Assembly: GCF_040712315.1 (NCBI RefSeq) | Contig: NC_134017.1 | Span: 29,433,273-29,497,272 of the forward strand | DNA length: 64,000 nucleotides | Source: Castanea sativa | Taxonomy: Eukaryota; Streptophyta; Magnoliopsida; Fagales; Fagaceae | Direction of reading: 5' to 3' | Shown here: piece by piece, positions 45,586 through 57,848 of the stretch | Numbering within the stretch: position 1 is the stretch's first letter | Layout: every line of letters starts with the position of its first letter | Notes under the pieces: generated by a model | Databases searched by the model: none | Told to the model about the DNA's origin: nothing | The model's input: the letters and a program-made list of their open reading frames with translations, nothing else | Program-made: the position numbers and the translations under genes

Positions 45586-48500
45586 TAGTATAGCAAGTTA
45601 CCTACTAGTGGGTACCGTACCCTTCCTTTTTTGGGAGTACCATAGAATTATCCTATCAACTTAATGTCATTACAAAAAGGTGTTTATCAAGCAACATTAT
45701 TAGGATATTGGAAGAAACTACTCATTATTCATATCTCATTGTGACCTTATGCTCCAAAATGTGTTGAAACTTGAGATAGCTCTGTCCACTCATGCCTGGG
45801 GCAGCTCTACATTGAGTTCAAGGTGGTCTTGTGATAGCTTTAGCCACCTTGACCTGAAAAAAATAATTATTATATATAAATTTTAAAATTTTATGATAAT
45901 TTTTTTTATCTTTAAAAAAATTGTCACCACCCTAAATGTTTTTTAGGCCCAACATAATCAAACTTTGGACAAAATTTGGCCACAAACTTAGTTATGGACT
46001 AAAAAAAACTCCACTTAATATTTATTTTACTAGATATGAATTTTGAGAAATCCACAATTTGATTACATTTTTTTTCTTATATCCTCCATAGTCCATATTT
46101 GCAAAACTTCAAGAAAATCAAAGATCAATAGTTTTATTATCAATCAAATGCTTAAATTTTGAATTTTTGTAGTCTAAAATTATACATATAAAATAAGTTT
46201 ATGGATCGAATAGTAAATAATATTCAATTGGTATGAAATTTAACATGTGTTTTAAGAACATGAAGAACAAGTTATTTAACAGTTAGATTTCTAAAATATG
46301 TTACAATGTTAATTTTTCTGGTGAAAGTTGTAGCCTTAGGCTACAACTAAATTTGTAGTCAAATTTAATCTTTAAACTTTAACCCATTTAACAATAAGAA
46401 AAAGCCCAAGAACAATTTTATTTAACTAAAATTTTAAAAGAGATATAGTTTGCAGCATTGATAATGAGACAATCATTTAATAATTTTAAAATAACAAAAA
46501 TTATAAAGAAAATTGTAAGCCCTTATGTATTTGCGTGTGTATGTTCTTGTTAATATATGAAGTTTTTTTTTTATATATAAATATTTTGTATAATTTAAGT
46601 TTTTTAATGGCTATCCTGAAAAAGAAAAAAATTCTGGAACCACCACTGATTTGTGCATAACTTTCTTTGTAAAGTACAAAAAATATTTCAAAAAATTGTG
46701 AAAATAGTGATAGTAAATGAAGATCAAGAAGGTATAAGAAAATATATTAGGGAAATGTACGTAGGTGAACATGGGCGGTATGATTTAGGTTTACGGTGGG
46801 AACAATGGATGACCATTCATTCAAGAAGAAGTTTTTACTTTCTCAAAAATCTTTTGGAAGCCATTAAATTGTTCTCTTAGATTTTTTTTTTTTTTTTTTG
46901 AAAACTATTGTTCTCTTAGATTAGGTATATGGCTAACTTGAATAATCTTTATAGGAATAAATAATTATTATAATTATCTATATTGGATATTTATTTGACT
47001 GAGGTAGGGCTATGATTATTGGACTATATTAATTAGATCACTATCACCATTTTTTGAACATATCTCTCTCATTTGTTGATAAAAGTTGTGATACATGTCC
47101 TCATTCTATCCTAACCATTATATTGGAACATTAAGATTATCGGGAAAAAATGACATATATCATCTAGAGTTTGGACAATTATAAAAATAAGATCATTTAG
47201 AGTTCTTGAGCAGTAATTAAGTTAATAGATTAGAACAGATAAGATTTTTTTTTTTTTGGAAGTATTTTAAAGCAGTATAGGTGGCAAAGTGAACTTAAGA
47301 TAGAATATAAAAAAAGTGAGAAAAAAAAAATCGATATTGATTATTAACTTTTTTTAATATCTTAAAATTGTTGCAAAAAAGTGATAGAGAATCGATAAGA
47401 ATGAATAATTTATTGTTTTTATATAAAATAATTATTGTAATTTGGTGTAGTTACTTGGTGCAACCATAACTTCTAAGGCAAACTTTCATTATATAGCATA
47501 GTATATGATATGATATGATTTCAACTCCACTCTAGCACTTGCACAACAAACAAACCTCATGATTTTAAAAACTAAATTGGGCTGGTTTTTACATTTTTTT
47601 TCATATACACGAATCTACATAATATATAAATGCTCAATAGACTGCACACATTCATTGTATTACATAGAAACATAATAAATTTGAATTAAAAAAAAAAAGT
47701 TTCCAAGTTTAGATACATGAACTAACATGTGAATAGAATTAACACACAATTAAAGTACGATTGGAATGATACTTGGCATGAAATTGGTGTGCATTTAAAC
47801 TCTATAGAGACACTTGGCATCAAATAATAGTGTAATCATAAGGATATTGACAAAATTGGATAGTCATTAGAATTTGATTTGAATTTACCCACCAAAGTTT
47901 AGGAATTTGACTTCCCATTGTATTGTGGTTCATCTGTTTGATTTTTAAATGGTATTTTTGTTTGTGTTTGTGATTAATATGAGTCTAGATACTACAATGG
48001 GTCATGGGCCATAGTCATAACTTATCCAAGCATCAACAGCAGCAACAATGACAATGACATCAAGGTATTTCAAAGTCTTTGTCCCAAACTTGGCTATGTT
48101 TTTAAAATACTTTTCAATTACTTTGGTCCTGAACTTTTGCTTCTCTATTTGGTAATCAAATTTGGTTCAATTTGTGGAGCTAAATTTTAGTTTTATTTGT
48201 TATTTGTATATAGTACATCTTGGTGTTGTTTAGTCTCTTAATAGATTGCCTACAATGTGTTTGATTATAGTTGTCTACAAGTTTGCTATGAGTCCTAATA
48301 GAACAAAAGTTGTTAATCTTAAGGTTTTTGTCTTGGTTTGTTTAAGATTATAATATTGAAAACAACTATGGTTCTTTTGAAGGCAATACCTCTTTTCTCT
48401 TATTCTTATTATTACATCAGTGGTGGTTACGTTTGAAGAAATGTTTGAAATTTAGATGGTTTTGATTTTTTTGGGGGTGGGGTTAGGGGGTGTTTCTTTT

Positions 48501-48717
48501 GGATCTTTCCAAGAGTTAGGATTGTGATTGTTGGAGATAGCCATCTGTTGCCATTTTCAAATTAGTTACTTTATCTTTACTAAAAAAAAAAAAAAAGGAG
48601 TTAGTTACTTTATTTTTCATTGCTAACATCTTTTTCCTAATTTTGCTAATAGAACAACTTTATTTTATTTTATACACAATTTATTTGAAAAAGTACTAAT
48701 ATTTTGTTTTATTCTAG
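45586..48717. other. Intergenic DNA
   Basis: No gene is supported. 45820-45890 ('gttcaaggtggtcttgtg' ... 'ccaccttgacctg') is related to 59836-59890 and marks a repeat family of unknown type. A 75-codon frame at 46653-46880 has no recognised domain. The rest is AT-rich. Confidence 0.4.
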
Positions 48718-50440
48718 AATTCTTTATACATGGAGGTGGAAGGAAAATAAAGAGTGGTCTTGCAAGAGTAAATAAATGGTCCATGTCTTCTCTGTGCAAT
48801 GCTGATGGTCTTGAGACCTTCCTTAGAATTCAGGTACTACCATATTATTAAGTATGGAGCACTGATTGATTATTGAAGAAATTTGTTTCTTTTAGAATCA
48901 TACAAAATCTTTAGGTAATTTTTTCTAAAGCAAAAAAAAAAAAAAGCGTGATTTCCTTTATTGTTATTATTTTGTGAGAATGCTTAAGATCTTTCATAAA
49001 TGGACTGGTTTTCAAATTTTGAAATACAAGTTCCCTCAAGCAAAACTTTGACCAATCTCACCATGTTTTGATTGATATTAAGAAAATTGAAATGCAACCA
49101 AACTTTCACCAATCTCAGCCGAATGCATGAGAATGCTTCAAATCTTCCTTTAAATGGGATTATATATTTATGATTAGGATAGTCCTTATTCATAAGACTA
49201 TAATCTTCTTTCTAATATATTCCAAATTAGGTTCCAAACTATGACTAATGTAAATTTACAGAAATTGTTATAATGCACAAATGTTTTCCTTTTATTAATA
49301 TTAATTTATTCACATTTATGCATTAAATTTGGGTGTTGATATATATTACTTTCCAAAATAAAGAAAAGAAGAAGAAGAAGAAGCTAGATGCTGATATTGA
49401 TTTTGCTGCTTCATACAAGTTCTGAAAACAATGTTGATTGTGTTGATGACTCTGTAGTTGACATCAAATGCTTTAATTTAGCTGATGTTATTGTTGAAAA
49501 GTCTTTTGATGGTTCACAATTTTCAGTGCTTCAAATGACCTTTAGAGAAGGTAATTTTTTTATTCCTTTGGCATAGAGTATCTATAAAGACCTTTAAGAC
49601 TTTAGCAAACTTAGATAAAATGTTATTGCTTTATAATTAATATCCTTTAAGACCTTAGCAAACATAGATCAAATGTTATTGCTTTATAATTAATATTTTG
49701 GTCTCTTTTGTAGTAAAACCAAAATGTCTTCCAAGAATCAATTTCATTAAATTATTAGTAGGTTATTCTACTAGAGTTCAAAACCAAAATTTCTTTACTT
49801 TTTAAATGACAACAAATTCTATACTGTATTAAACAAATTTGCCTTCTCTTATGTTATTTTTAGTCTATTCTATTTAGTTACTTAAGTTAATTTATCAAGA
49901 ATGTTATTTCATATAATTTAGTCTTTTATACCTAATTTGTAAACCTAATTTATCATTTTTGCCTTTTGTTTTGATGACATTGGGAGTGTCACCCTTGATT
50001 TTAATAGTCAAATCTAAAAGCTTAATTCTAATTTGTTGAGTTCTTTGCCAATTACAACGCCTAGGTAATCTCCGAGAAGAGTTACTAGAACAAATTGATA
50101 GGTTAGGATAGTTTGATTTTCCTTCTATTTATCTCATACTTCATATTAGATTTTTTCCATTTAGTGTATTTGTGTTTGAATTGGCTTTGATTTGCTTGTT
50201 TTAGCCAGCTTTTTTATTCACAAACTGATTTTAATAGCTGAATTTGAAGTTTAGAGTGAAGATTGTGTTAAACACTGTGTTACTGCATATTAACGAGTTA
50301 TTTACTTAGTATGGTTGTTTGGTTTACACAAATTTCTGTGGATCTAAATTTTGTTGAATTGTTCTAAAAAAAAAATTGTTGAATTGCTGGATCTAATCTT
50401 CAAGAAGAGTTGCTAGAACAAACTAATAGGTAAGGATAGC
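48718..50440 (+). pseudogene. Exon-like pieces of an unknown gene
   Basis: Four segments look like exons. 48718-48833 is bounded by TTCTAG and CAG|GTAC and reads FFIHGGGRKIKSGLARVNKW then SMSSLCNADGLETFLRIQ. About 49419-49550 ends GAGAAG|GTAATT and reads ENNVDCVDDSVVDIKCFNLA then DVIVEKSFDGSQFSVLQMTF. 50066-50102 reads NLREELLEQIDR before GTTAGG. 50391-50440 reads NLQEELLEQTNR before GTAAGG. The last two are copies of each other. No start, no stop and no recognised domain were found, and the spacing is AT-rich. It may be a decayed copy or the middle of a poorly visible gene. Confidence 0.35.
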
Positions 50441-50545
50441 TTGATTTCCCTTCTATTTACCTCATAATTCGTATTAGTCTTTGTCCATTTGGTGTATTTG
50501 TGTTTGAATTGGTTCTGATTTGCATATTTTAGCCAGATTTTTTTC
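50066..50545 (+). repeat. Direct repeat containing duplicated exon-like segment
   Basis: 50066-50230 and 50391-50545 share GAAGAGTTRCTAGAACAAA, 'taggttaggatag' type, 'ccttctatttayctcat', 'gtgtatttgtgtttgaattgg' and 'ttttagccag'. A tandem duplication of exon plus downstream intron is the simplest reading. Confidence 0.7.
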
Positions 50546-51924
50546 TTAAAAAAAAAACTAATCAATATAATTCAAGCAAGAACTAGCGCAACAATAATTT
50601 AAAATGATAAAAATAAACAACTAGCCAAATTACCTATCGAAGGCATTAGATTGATTAGTGTTTTCCCCCTTTTGAAAATTGAGACTACTAAGTTTTTGAA
50701 ATAAAAGCACTGATTACCTTTGCAATGCCTAAGATACTAATCAATATATAGCCTATGTTGTCGATGGTGCAACTCATTTTAGTGATTTCAGACATTCTTT
50801 GTTAGAAAGTTTGTTTCAAATGAGGGCAAATCAAGATAAGTTTGAATGAATTCAAACTGGAAGTCTTTTCCGTATTTGTTATTGGCTTCTCACAAGTTGT
50901 TTGATAGAATTCATAAATATGTGCTCCTCTGGCATGATTTGTTTTCCCACATAAATCAGTTCCTAAATCCATATTAGAGCTCCATATCTACACTCCCCCA
51001 AACTTTTAAATTTTAAGTTTGGAAAGAATCTCCCCCTTGCTAAAATTTTCAGGTTATTTATAGTGTACAATACCGATTTTACTATAATATGGTTTTAAAT
51101 TTCAAATGTCTTATATAAATGTGATTTCAAAAAATATAGAATAAAGCGCAAAAAGATGTGTCTTTCGAGTCTTCAAGTTCAGATTTTAAAAAAACAAATG
51201 TTGAACTTCTTTTCTTAAACGCAACGCTTAAATGCTTAAGCCACAATATATTAATGTCCTTTTATATATTTTAAATAATCTAATGCAATATTCTCTTCTC
51301 TTCTTTTTTTTATTGTAGCATCACTTAAATAATAAAATGCAATATTCTCTTTTTTTATTCATTATTTTATCTAAAGCTATTCTTTGTATGATAAACCAAA
51401 AAAAAAAAAAACCAATAACATCACTTAAATAATAAAATGCAATATTTTTTTTTATTGTTTTATCTAATTCTATCATCTGTGTGATAAACCCAAAAAAAAA
51501 AAGTATTGACCAATAGCGTTACTACAACTAACCATTCTTGTATAGTAGCACATGTTACAAACTAATATATATAATATGAGAAACCATTACATATTTTAGA
51601 AATGTATAGTTTAATAAATGTGTAAGCTAATATCATGTATAATCTGAACATCTTCTCAAAAATATATATAATTTGAATCGTATAATTATGATTATTTTTA
51701 ATTGTACTTATGCATATGCACATGGTAACACATTAGTTACAACTTATAATTTGAACATCTTCTCAAAAAAATATATAATTTGAATCGTATAATTATGATT
51801 ATTTTTAATTGTACTTATACATATGCACGTGGTTACACATTAGTTACAACTAATAACAACTTACTTACCACTTAGAAACTATTGACGTATCACTTTTAAA
51901 TTAAGGGCAAAACTTAGGTAATAC
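50546..51924. other. AT-rich intergenic DNA
   Basis: No gene is supported. Two short direct duplications occur: 'catcacttaaataataaaatgcaatatt' type at 51320 and 51420, and a ~100-bp block ('atttgaatcgtataattatga' ... 'catatgcac') at 51668-51740 and 51777-51845. Confidence 0.45.
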
Positions 51925-51927
51925 TTA

Positions 51928-52722
51928 GAGCATTCACAGAAGTGAAGCTAAAAATTTAGCTATTTGGAATCACAAAAAATTACTTTATTTATTTTACCTA
52001 TACACATGCTGCAGAAGTGAATCTATTTTAGCTTTTAACACAATAAAATAATATAAATATTACAATAAAATAAGATATCTACTACAATAAAATAATATAT
52101 CCACTATAATAAAATAATATATCTACTACACACAACCATCACAGCCACACACACAACCACCACCACCACCACCACCACAACAAAGAAAAAAAAAACCAAG
52201 CAAGCCCACACCCACCAAACCCACCAGGCAACACCCACACCCACCACCACTAGAGCCACCACCACGAACACATCGATCTACCCACAAACCCACCCATATA
52301 GACACCGTATTGAATCCAGCGACCCATTCACAAACCACACTAACCCACCACAGCACACCAACCACACCACAACCCACTGACACTAATGAACCCAACCGAC
52401 GCCGACTATTCAACCACACCATAGCCCATTGATGTCGATGAACTAGCCAACCACCGACGCCGATCTACCCACACAACCACAACCACCACCACCACCACAC
52501 CATAGCCCACCGTAAGAAAAAAAAATAAAATAAAACCAAGTAAGGGCAAGATGGGTTGGAGGAGTGGGTCGGCCGTGTGAGCCGATGGCGTGGGTCGGCA
52601 GCATGGGGGTGGGCTAGCAGTAGTGAGAGAGAGGTGAGAGTTGAGAGTTGAGAGTTTTGAACGATAGAGAAAAGGAAAAAAGGAAGAAAAAAAAAAATAA
52701 ATAATATTTTAATAGGAAATGA

Positions 52723-52775
<53 letters not shown>

Positions 52776-52903
52776 CTCTCAGTTACAATGCACAACCATA
52801 AATAGCTGTGCACTGAAGGTAAAATAAAAAAAAAAAAAAAAAAAACCTTTAGTTCCACTGTTGTATAGCTGATTTTTGTGTTTTGATTGAGCTACAAGTG
52901 CTC
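51928..52903. mobile_element. PIF/Harbinger-like non-autonomous element
   Basis: TTA at 51925-51927 is repeated at 52904-52906. The ends are GAGCATTCACAGAAGTG on the left and, as complement, GAGCACTTGTAGC on the right. A TTA duplication with a GAGCA terminus fits PIF/Harbinger MITEs. The interior carries a C-rich block of ACC triplets and 'caccaccac' (52130-52510), a G-rich block (52550-52640), and an (AT)n tract (52725-52773). No transposase is seen. The 98-codon Gly/Val/Cys frame on the minus strand is a by-product of the ACC repeats. Confidence 0.6.
52725..52773. repeat. (AT)n microsatellite
   Basis: About 24 AT units inside the PIF/Harbinger-like element. Confidence 0.95.
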
Positions 52904-53327
52904 TTAAGTATTGATATTTAGGTTCTTCTCTTAAGCAAGAAATTTAAGGAATAACACTTAAATATTGTACCTAAGTTTTTAAGAATTGTAACTAAGTTTT
53001 ATATTTAAAGTAATTATTAAGATAACATGGTCGAACTTCAAAATCAAAAATCCTGCCTGCCTATAGACATGGGTGCTTGCATAAAAAGTAATCCAAAATT
53101 AAAAGCATATATACACACACACACAGGCACACAGAGAGAGAGTTGAAATTCCCAATCATCAGCCCATAGCTTTCCTCTCCGAAAGTGACAAACAAACCCA
53201 CTCTAACCCACCCATCCCACTTTCCCACCTCCGGTTTCTCTCACTAAACCAACGGGCCGCTACACTTATTACATATAAAACCCCCCTCAAAACCACAGCT
53301 AAATTACAAATAGACCACTCTCTCCCT

Positions 53328-53335
53328 TATAAATA
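53328..53335 (+). promoter_or_regulatory. TATA box of serine-rich gene
   Basis: TATAAATA lies in CTTATAAATACCCTCC, about 130 bases above the ATG at 53462. A second candidate, TATAAAAC, lies at about 53275. The leader between is CT-rich (53394-53458), common in plant promoters. An upstream in-frame ATG at 53342 is only 14 bases from the TATA, so it is not the start. Confidence 0.6.
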
Positions 53336-53461
53336 CCCTCCTTGAATTTCTCTAGGTTTGCCCAAAACGTCACACGCCAACACAACACACACAGTCTCTC
53401 TCTCTCTCTGCCGCTTTCCCCAACAAAACAAAATCAAAAGTCTCACTCTCTCTCTCTGGTA

Positions 53462-54076
53462 ATGGCTTCGGCTCCAAGAAACAAATCCAACGCGCACGAT
53501 TTCCACAAACCATTTGCTTCCTCCACGACTTCTACCTTCGCGTCTAAGTCACCCACGTTCTTCACGCGCCGCTCTTGCTCTCCGTCGCCGTCCGTACGGT
53601 TCTCCATCGACCAGCGGCCCAGCTCTCCCGGCCGTTCGTCAATCTCCGTAACCAAACAAGAAAGCAGCAAAAAGATCAACAACAATACGGTGTCGTCATC
53701 GTCTCATAACCGCGTTGTTCGCAATTTTCAAAGGAAGACGTGCTCGTGTTCTCCTACGACGCACCCTGGCTCGTTCCGGTGCTCTCTACACAAGGCTTCG
53801 GCTTCTTCTACTTCTACTTCTACTTCGAGTACACGTGGCAGTGGGCAGAGAACGGCGTCGTATGGTTTGAATTTTAGGAGGTCGGCGATGACGAACTCGT
53901 TGGTGAGGATAGGAGCGGTGGAAGGCGGTGATCTAGTGAAGCGGGCGTTGTCGGCTCTCATTAGGCCTTCTTCGCATCAACAGCGTCGCCGTACTGCTTT
54001 TCAGCCCAGGCCCAGTCGCCTCTCAATCATGTCCAAAGCCCAAGCCCAAGCCCAAGCTAATCATCATGATTCTTGA
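53462..54076 (+). CDS. Serine-rich plant-specific protein, 204 aa
   Basis: A single uninterrupted exon starts with MASAPRNKSN in good context (G at -3 and G at +4). The N-terminal half is Ser-rich and basic (Ser runs at residues 17-24 and 77-81). Residues 94-110 read CSCSPTTHPGSFRCSLH, the signature of a small plant family annotated as 'serine-rich protein-related'. Residues 139-177 (RRSAMTNSLVRIGAVEGGD, then LVKRALSALIRPSSHQQRRR) form the second conserved block. Ser/Thr-rich linkers lie between the blocks. The C-terminus is Pro/Gln/Ala-rich (KAQAQAQAN). No signal peptide or membrane segment is seen. The biochemical function is unknown to me. The Cys pattern could bind metal, but that is speculation. 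GC content is clearly higher than the surroundings, as expected for a real exon. An open frame on the opposite strand is a shadow. Confidence 0.88.
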   Translation: MASAPRNKSNAHDFHKPFASSTTSTFASKSPTFFTRRSCSPSPSVRFSIDQRPSSPGRSSISVTKQESSKKINNNTVSSSSHNRVVRNFQRKTCSCSPTTHPGSFRCSLHKASASSTSTSTSSTRGSGQRTASYGLNFRRSAMTNSLVRIGAVEGGDLVKRALSALIRPSSHQQRRRTAFQPRPSRLSIMSKAQAQAQANHHDS

Positions 54077-54661
54077 ATTCTTTTCCTGAGAATTCTTTAC
54101 TTTTTTTTGAAGATTTTTCTCGCTGAGTTAACTCAGTCTCACTCGTTGACAATTCATATTTTGAAAATTTTTGCAGGATTAGGTTTTTTTCTTTTTCTTT
54201 TTCTTTTTCTTTTTTTGAGAAAAGGCGCAGGATTAATTTGTAAAATACAGAGATACTCTTTTAATATTCTTTTCTTAGTGGAATTATTTTTTTTTAGTTT
54301 TATTAGAGGGGGTTTTTTTTTATACTATTATTAATTAATTTTTTAATTGTTGGATATTGGGAATTGGTAAAAACTTGAAACTTTGAGTGGCTCGGTGCAT
54401 GGGTTTGGAATTTTGTGGGAGAATTGAATTTGTGATTGTTGAGATTTGTCGTGAATCGAAATCTAGATTTATGATTTTGCGAGGGTGGTGTTGAAGATAA
54501 ATTTGGATGATTCGACTTGACCACTCCAAGATAATGGACAACAAAATTGAAGAGAAACTATTGGACTTAGTAGTAATGATTGGATAAATTTTTTCTAACC
54601 ATATATAATATAACCACGAAGGCCAAACCAGGGCAAAAGAAAAACAAAAACAAAAACAAAA
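54077..54661. other. 3' flank of serine-rich gene
   Basis: T-rich 3' UTR-like sequence (TTTTTC repeats near 54188-54215), with the AATATTC and TTAATT stretches typical of plant polyadenylation regions. The open frames here are low complexity. No gene. Confidence 0.45.
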
Positions 54662-54745
54662 ATGCTAACTGATGCTCTTAAAACAGTGATTAATAATTTA
54701 TTTAAAGAAAGTTTTTATGAAAAAATTAAGAGCACTCGTTAGCAT
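54662..54745. mobile_element. Short MITE, 84 bp
   Basis: The left end ATGCTAACTGATGCTCTTAA and the complement of the right end ATGCTAACGAGTGCTCTTAA match in 17 of 20 bases. The interior has TTTAAAGAAAGTTTTTATGA, shared with 44112-44261. No clear target duplication. Confidence 0.65.
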
Positions 54746-56567
54746 GATTTTAAAATATATGTTTTAATGCATTTAGAATGATGCTATAATCTTATAAAAT
54801 AAAAAAATAAAAATCTTAGTATTAAAAGTTCAAATTTGAACTAATAATAATTAATCACTAATAATTTATTATAAAAATGTTATGGACATAACCCTCTTTT
54901 CTACCATATATATCCCCTAAAATCTAAGTATATATCCCCTAAAATCTAAGTGAAAATAAACCAAAATGTATTTCCTTTTTTTTTATGAGAATAACATGCA
55001 TTTCCTTTTGATTATTATTATTATTATTATTATTTTTTTATTCCTCCTTCTGATTATTAAGTCGAAGTAATATGTATCAATTTCACAATTGTTTAATTTT
55101 TCCTATTTTCAGTTGGTGGTCTTTGTCAGAACTTTGCATTGAATAAATAAGTTCATGCTTCATGCCCATCGGCCCATAGATTGGGATAACTTATTTCAGT
55201 GGTTTGGGATTAAAAAATAAGTTGGACAAAAATACAGTTGCCGACTTGCCGTTTACCAAATTTTAAGAATTTTACTTGGGTGGATTAAAATTGCCTCACT
55301 CAAACAAAAGGACTCTAACTTACAAATATAAAATAGTAAAATATGACAAGTAAAGGAATTCACACTTAATAGAATAAAACCTTAGTTCGAGCAATATAAT
55401 TTTTAGTAATGAATTAATTACTTATCAAACTAGTTGCCATATTACTCGTAAGGTTTTTTTTTTTTTTTTTAGAATCACTCGTAAGGTTAAAATTGAGACT
55501 AATACTTCTCCTATAATTACATAATAAAAATGTCGATTCGATTGATCTTTGAATGTCGTTCCTTTCAATAAGTTGTTTCTTTCAATAAGTTTAGGGATAA
55601 AAGTAAAACATTTTTCAAATTTTCTAACATAGTATATTGTAATTGGTATATATAATAAAAATAATGTTAATGGTAAATTCAAATAAAAGACATGTTTGTA
55701 CAATTTACAACAAGTCATATCAACACTCGTGAAAATCTTAGGTCCTAACATGAATTCAGATCCTTTAGATTTCTTAGAGTACTTTATTAAATAGATTTTT
55801 TTTTTTTTTTTTAAATCTTAACCATTTTTAATGATTTAATGGTCTAGATTTTATCATGTCAGCATTCCACTAACAATAATCTTAATTATTTTGTTTATAA
55901 TATTATTATATTATTTTAAGAGTATTGCTAGTGGAATGTGGAATGCTGGCATAGCAGAATCTAGACTCTTATATCATAAAAGAATTGCATTTACCATGGA
56001 ATCAATTATATCTGTTTTAGGTTTTGAAATATGATGATCATATCTTAACAAATGTCTCTCTGATGGCAACGTAAGTTCATGAATATGCTTTGGATTAATT
56101 ATACTAAACCCCAAACACCATTTTCAACTGTGAAACAAACAATTACTTTACAACCGGTTTTAGTATCTAGTCTTTTTGAATATTTCTCTTCACAAATCTT
56201 CATCTAGTTTAAAAACCTCATTAGAACATATAAATTCATGTTGTTTTATGTTCTTTGTCCCATTATAATATCTAGACTTTCCTTTTCAAATATTCATAAT
56301 GCATAATCATTGTATAAAGCATATGATTCATGTGAACTATGCACCACCTAATTTAGTAAATTGCCATCACTAATTTAAAGTAGAAGAAAAAATACCTTTA
56401 TTACTTTGAAAGTCCAATTCTTCCATAACTTTACTTGGTTGTTGAAGAAAAAAGAAAGTGTGACAATTTTTCTTGTCTCATTCGGAGCTTCCCTTTTGTT
56501 TTTTCTGCACTAGCACACTAATGAAGCTGGACATTTGTTATCTATGAGAAGTTGAGAACCCTAGGAT
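54746..56567. other. AT-rich intergenic DNA
   Basis: No gene is supported. Contains a (TTA)n tract near 55013-55034 and poly-T tracts at 55447 and 55796. A partly inverted pair ('gattttatcatgtcagcattccac' at 55848 and 'gtggaatgctggcatagcagaatc' type at 55932) may be the core of a worn MITE. Confidence 0.45.
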
Positions 56568-56576
56568 GTTAAAACC

Positions 56577-56798
56577 GAGTCCAAATCTTCTGTCCCACTT
56601 TTCCTGCTCCACTCTATACTCCACCAATAAAAACTTGCCACGTGTTCACCTAATTAATTAAATACTATCATTATTGACTTATTAATGCTACCGTTATTAA
56701 TTAATAGTAGTATTTAATTAATTATGTGAACACGTGGCAAGTTTTTATTGGTGGAGTATAGAGTGGAGCAGGAAAAGTGAGACAGAAGATTTAGACTC
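56577..56798. mobile_element. Mutator-like MITE with 90-bp inverted arms
   Basis: GTTAAAACC at 56568-56576 is repeated at 56799-56807, a perfect 9-bp target duplication. The arms 56577-56666 and 56709-56798 are inverted copies with 3 mismatches in 90 bases, around a 42-base AT-rich loop. Long arms with 9-bp duplications are the mark of Mutator-like elements. Each arm contains CACGTG (56639-56644, 56731-56736). The transcript would fold into a near-perfect 90-bp hairpin. No coding sequence. Confidence 0.88.
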
Positions 56799-57196
56799 GT
56801 TAAAACCCTAGGATAGTTTTACCATTCTCTCACTTATTTTATCTAATTATTGATGTTGGCCCAAAAATTTTAAAACCCTTTGCAGCCTAGGAGCTTCATG
56901 TCCCGCCATCCTAAAAAATTTGAATCTGCCTTCCAGCATTAACAAACATTAGCAAAACAACAAATATTGTGCTGAGCTGGCAGGTAAGTTGATGAAAACA
57001 ATTTTAATTGTCATTTGTGGCATGTTTTTATTGATTGGGACTACAAGGTCAACATCCTGACCTTTGAATCCTGAATTATGTAATAATTTCTCATACCCTG
57101 TAATAAATTTATCTCTATTATAATATATGCATATCTTTCATATGCATTTGCAGATTAGTATGGTAAAAGAAATTGTGCCCCATGTTATCTATGGAA

Positions 57197-57801
57197 TGAT
57201 TGTTGATAGGTACCCAACTTTAGAATGTTTGTCCATGGTAGTCATCCACGGTCACCATGTCCATAACTTGATCACATCCAAGAAGCCCTAAGAAGAGAAC
57301 AACAATAGCATTGTGTGTAGGAACAATACACGTCCCTTTACAATAAGATCATCTAGTTCCAGGATAGTCGTCCATATCACAAAGGCATGGATGACCAGAT
57401 GACACTTGGTGAGTCCTACAAGAACTTCTCATAAAGTTTCTTATGATCTGACCAAGATGTGCTACTCTTGAACTGTGGAGGAAATTCCTCGTAATCTGCT
57501 TCACATACCCCATTTACTCATTTTCTCAATTAACTACTCACATCACCCATGATGGTGGTGGATCCGAATAAGTAGACTTACTTCAAACTCCCTATAAAAG
57601 GAGCATGTCTCATTCACCCGAAGTAAGTTTTTCACCATTCACTATTTCCTATCCTTGTGTTCTAAAGGGAAAACTAACTTAACCGTCAGAGGGTCCTTGG
57701 CCAGGTTACACTAGTCACCCTTAACAGTTATTTCTTTCTTTTTAAGACCTACAACCATCACCATAGCTCAAAGCATTCCAACCTATTTTCGTGCATCATC
57801 A
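57197..57801 (+). mobile_element. Solo gypsy LTR
   Basis: Starts TGATTGTTGATAGG and contains TATAAAAG (57593-57600) in CTCCCTATAAAAGGAGC. It then has AACTTAACCGTCAGAGGG and TCCTTGGCC, matching the U5 wording of the LTR at 20408-20975. It ends near GTGCATCATCA. Repeated GTCCATGG/TCATCCA words echo the ggacga-rich gypsy element. No coding region is attached. The borders are approximate and no clear target duplication was found. Confidence 0.6.
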
Positions 57802-57848
57802 ATTTTAATTTTAAGTACCTTGTGTTTTATCTTCATTGAGTGTAACTT

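Noticed and set aside
52126..52422. Gly/Val/Cys-rich 98-codon frame
   Set aside because: Translation of ACC triplet repeats inside a PIF/Harbinger-like element.
53342..53461. Upstream in-frame ATG for the serine-rich gene
   Set aside because: It is 14 bases from the TATA box, lies in a CT-rich leader, and family members start near the second ATG.
53443..53961. Minus-strand frames opposite the serine-rich gene
   Set aside because: Shadows of the real plus-strand coding sequence.
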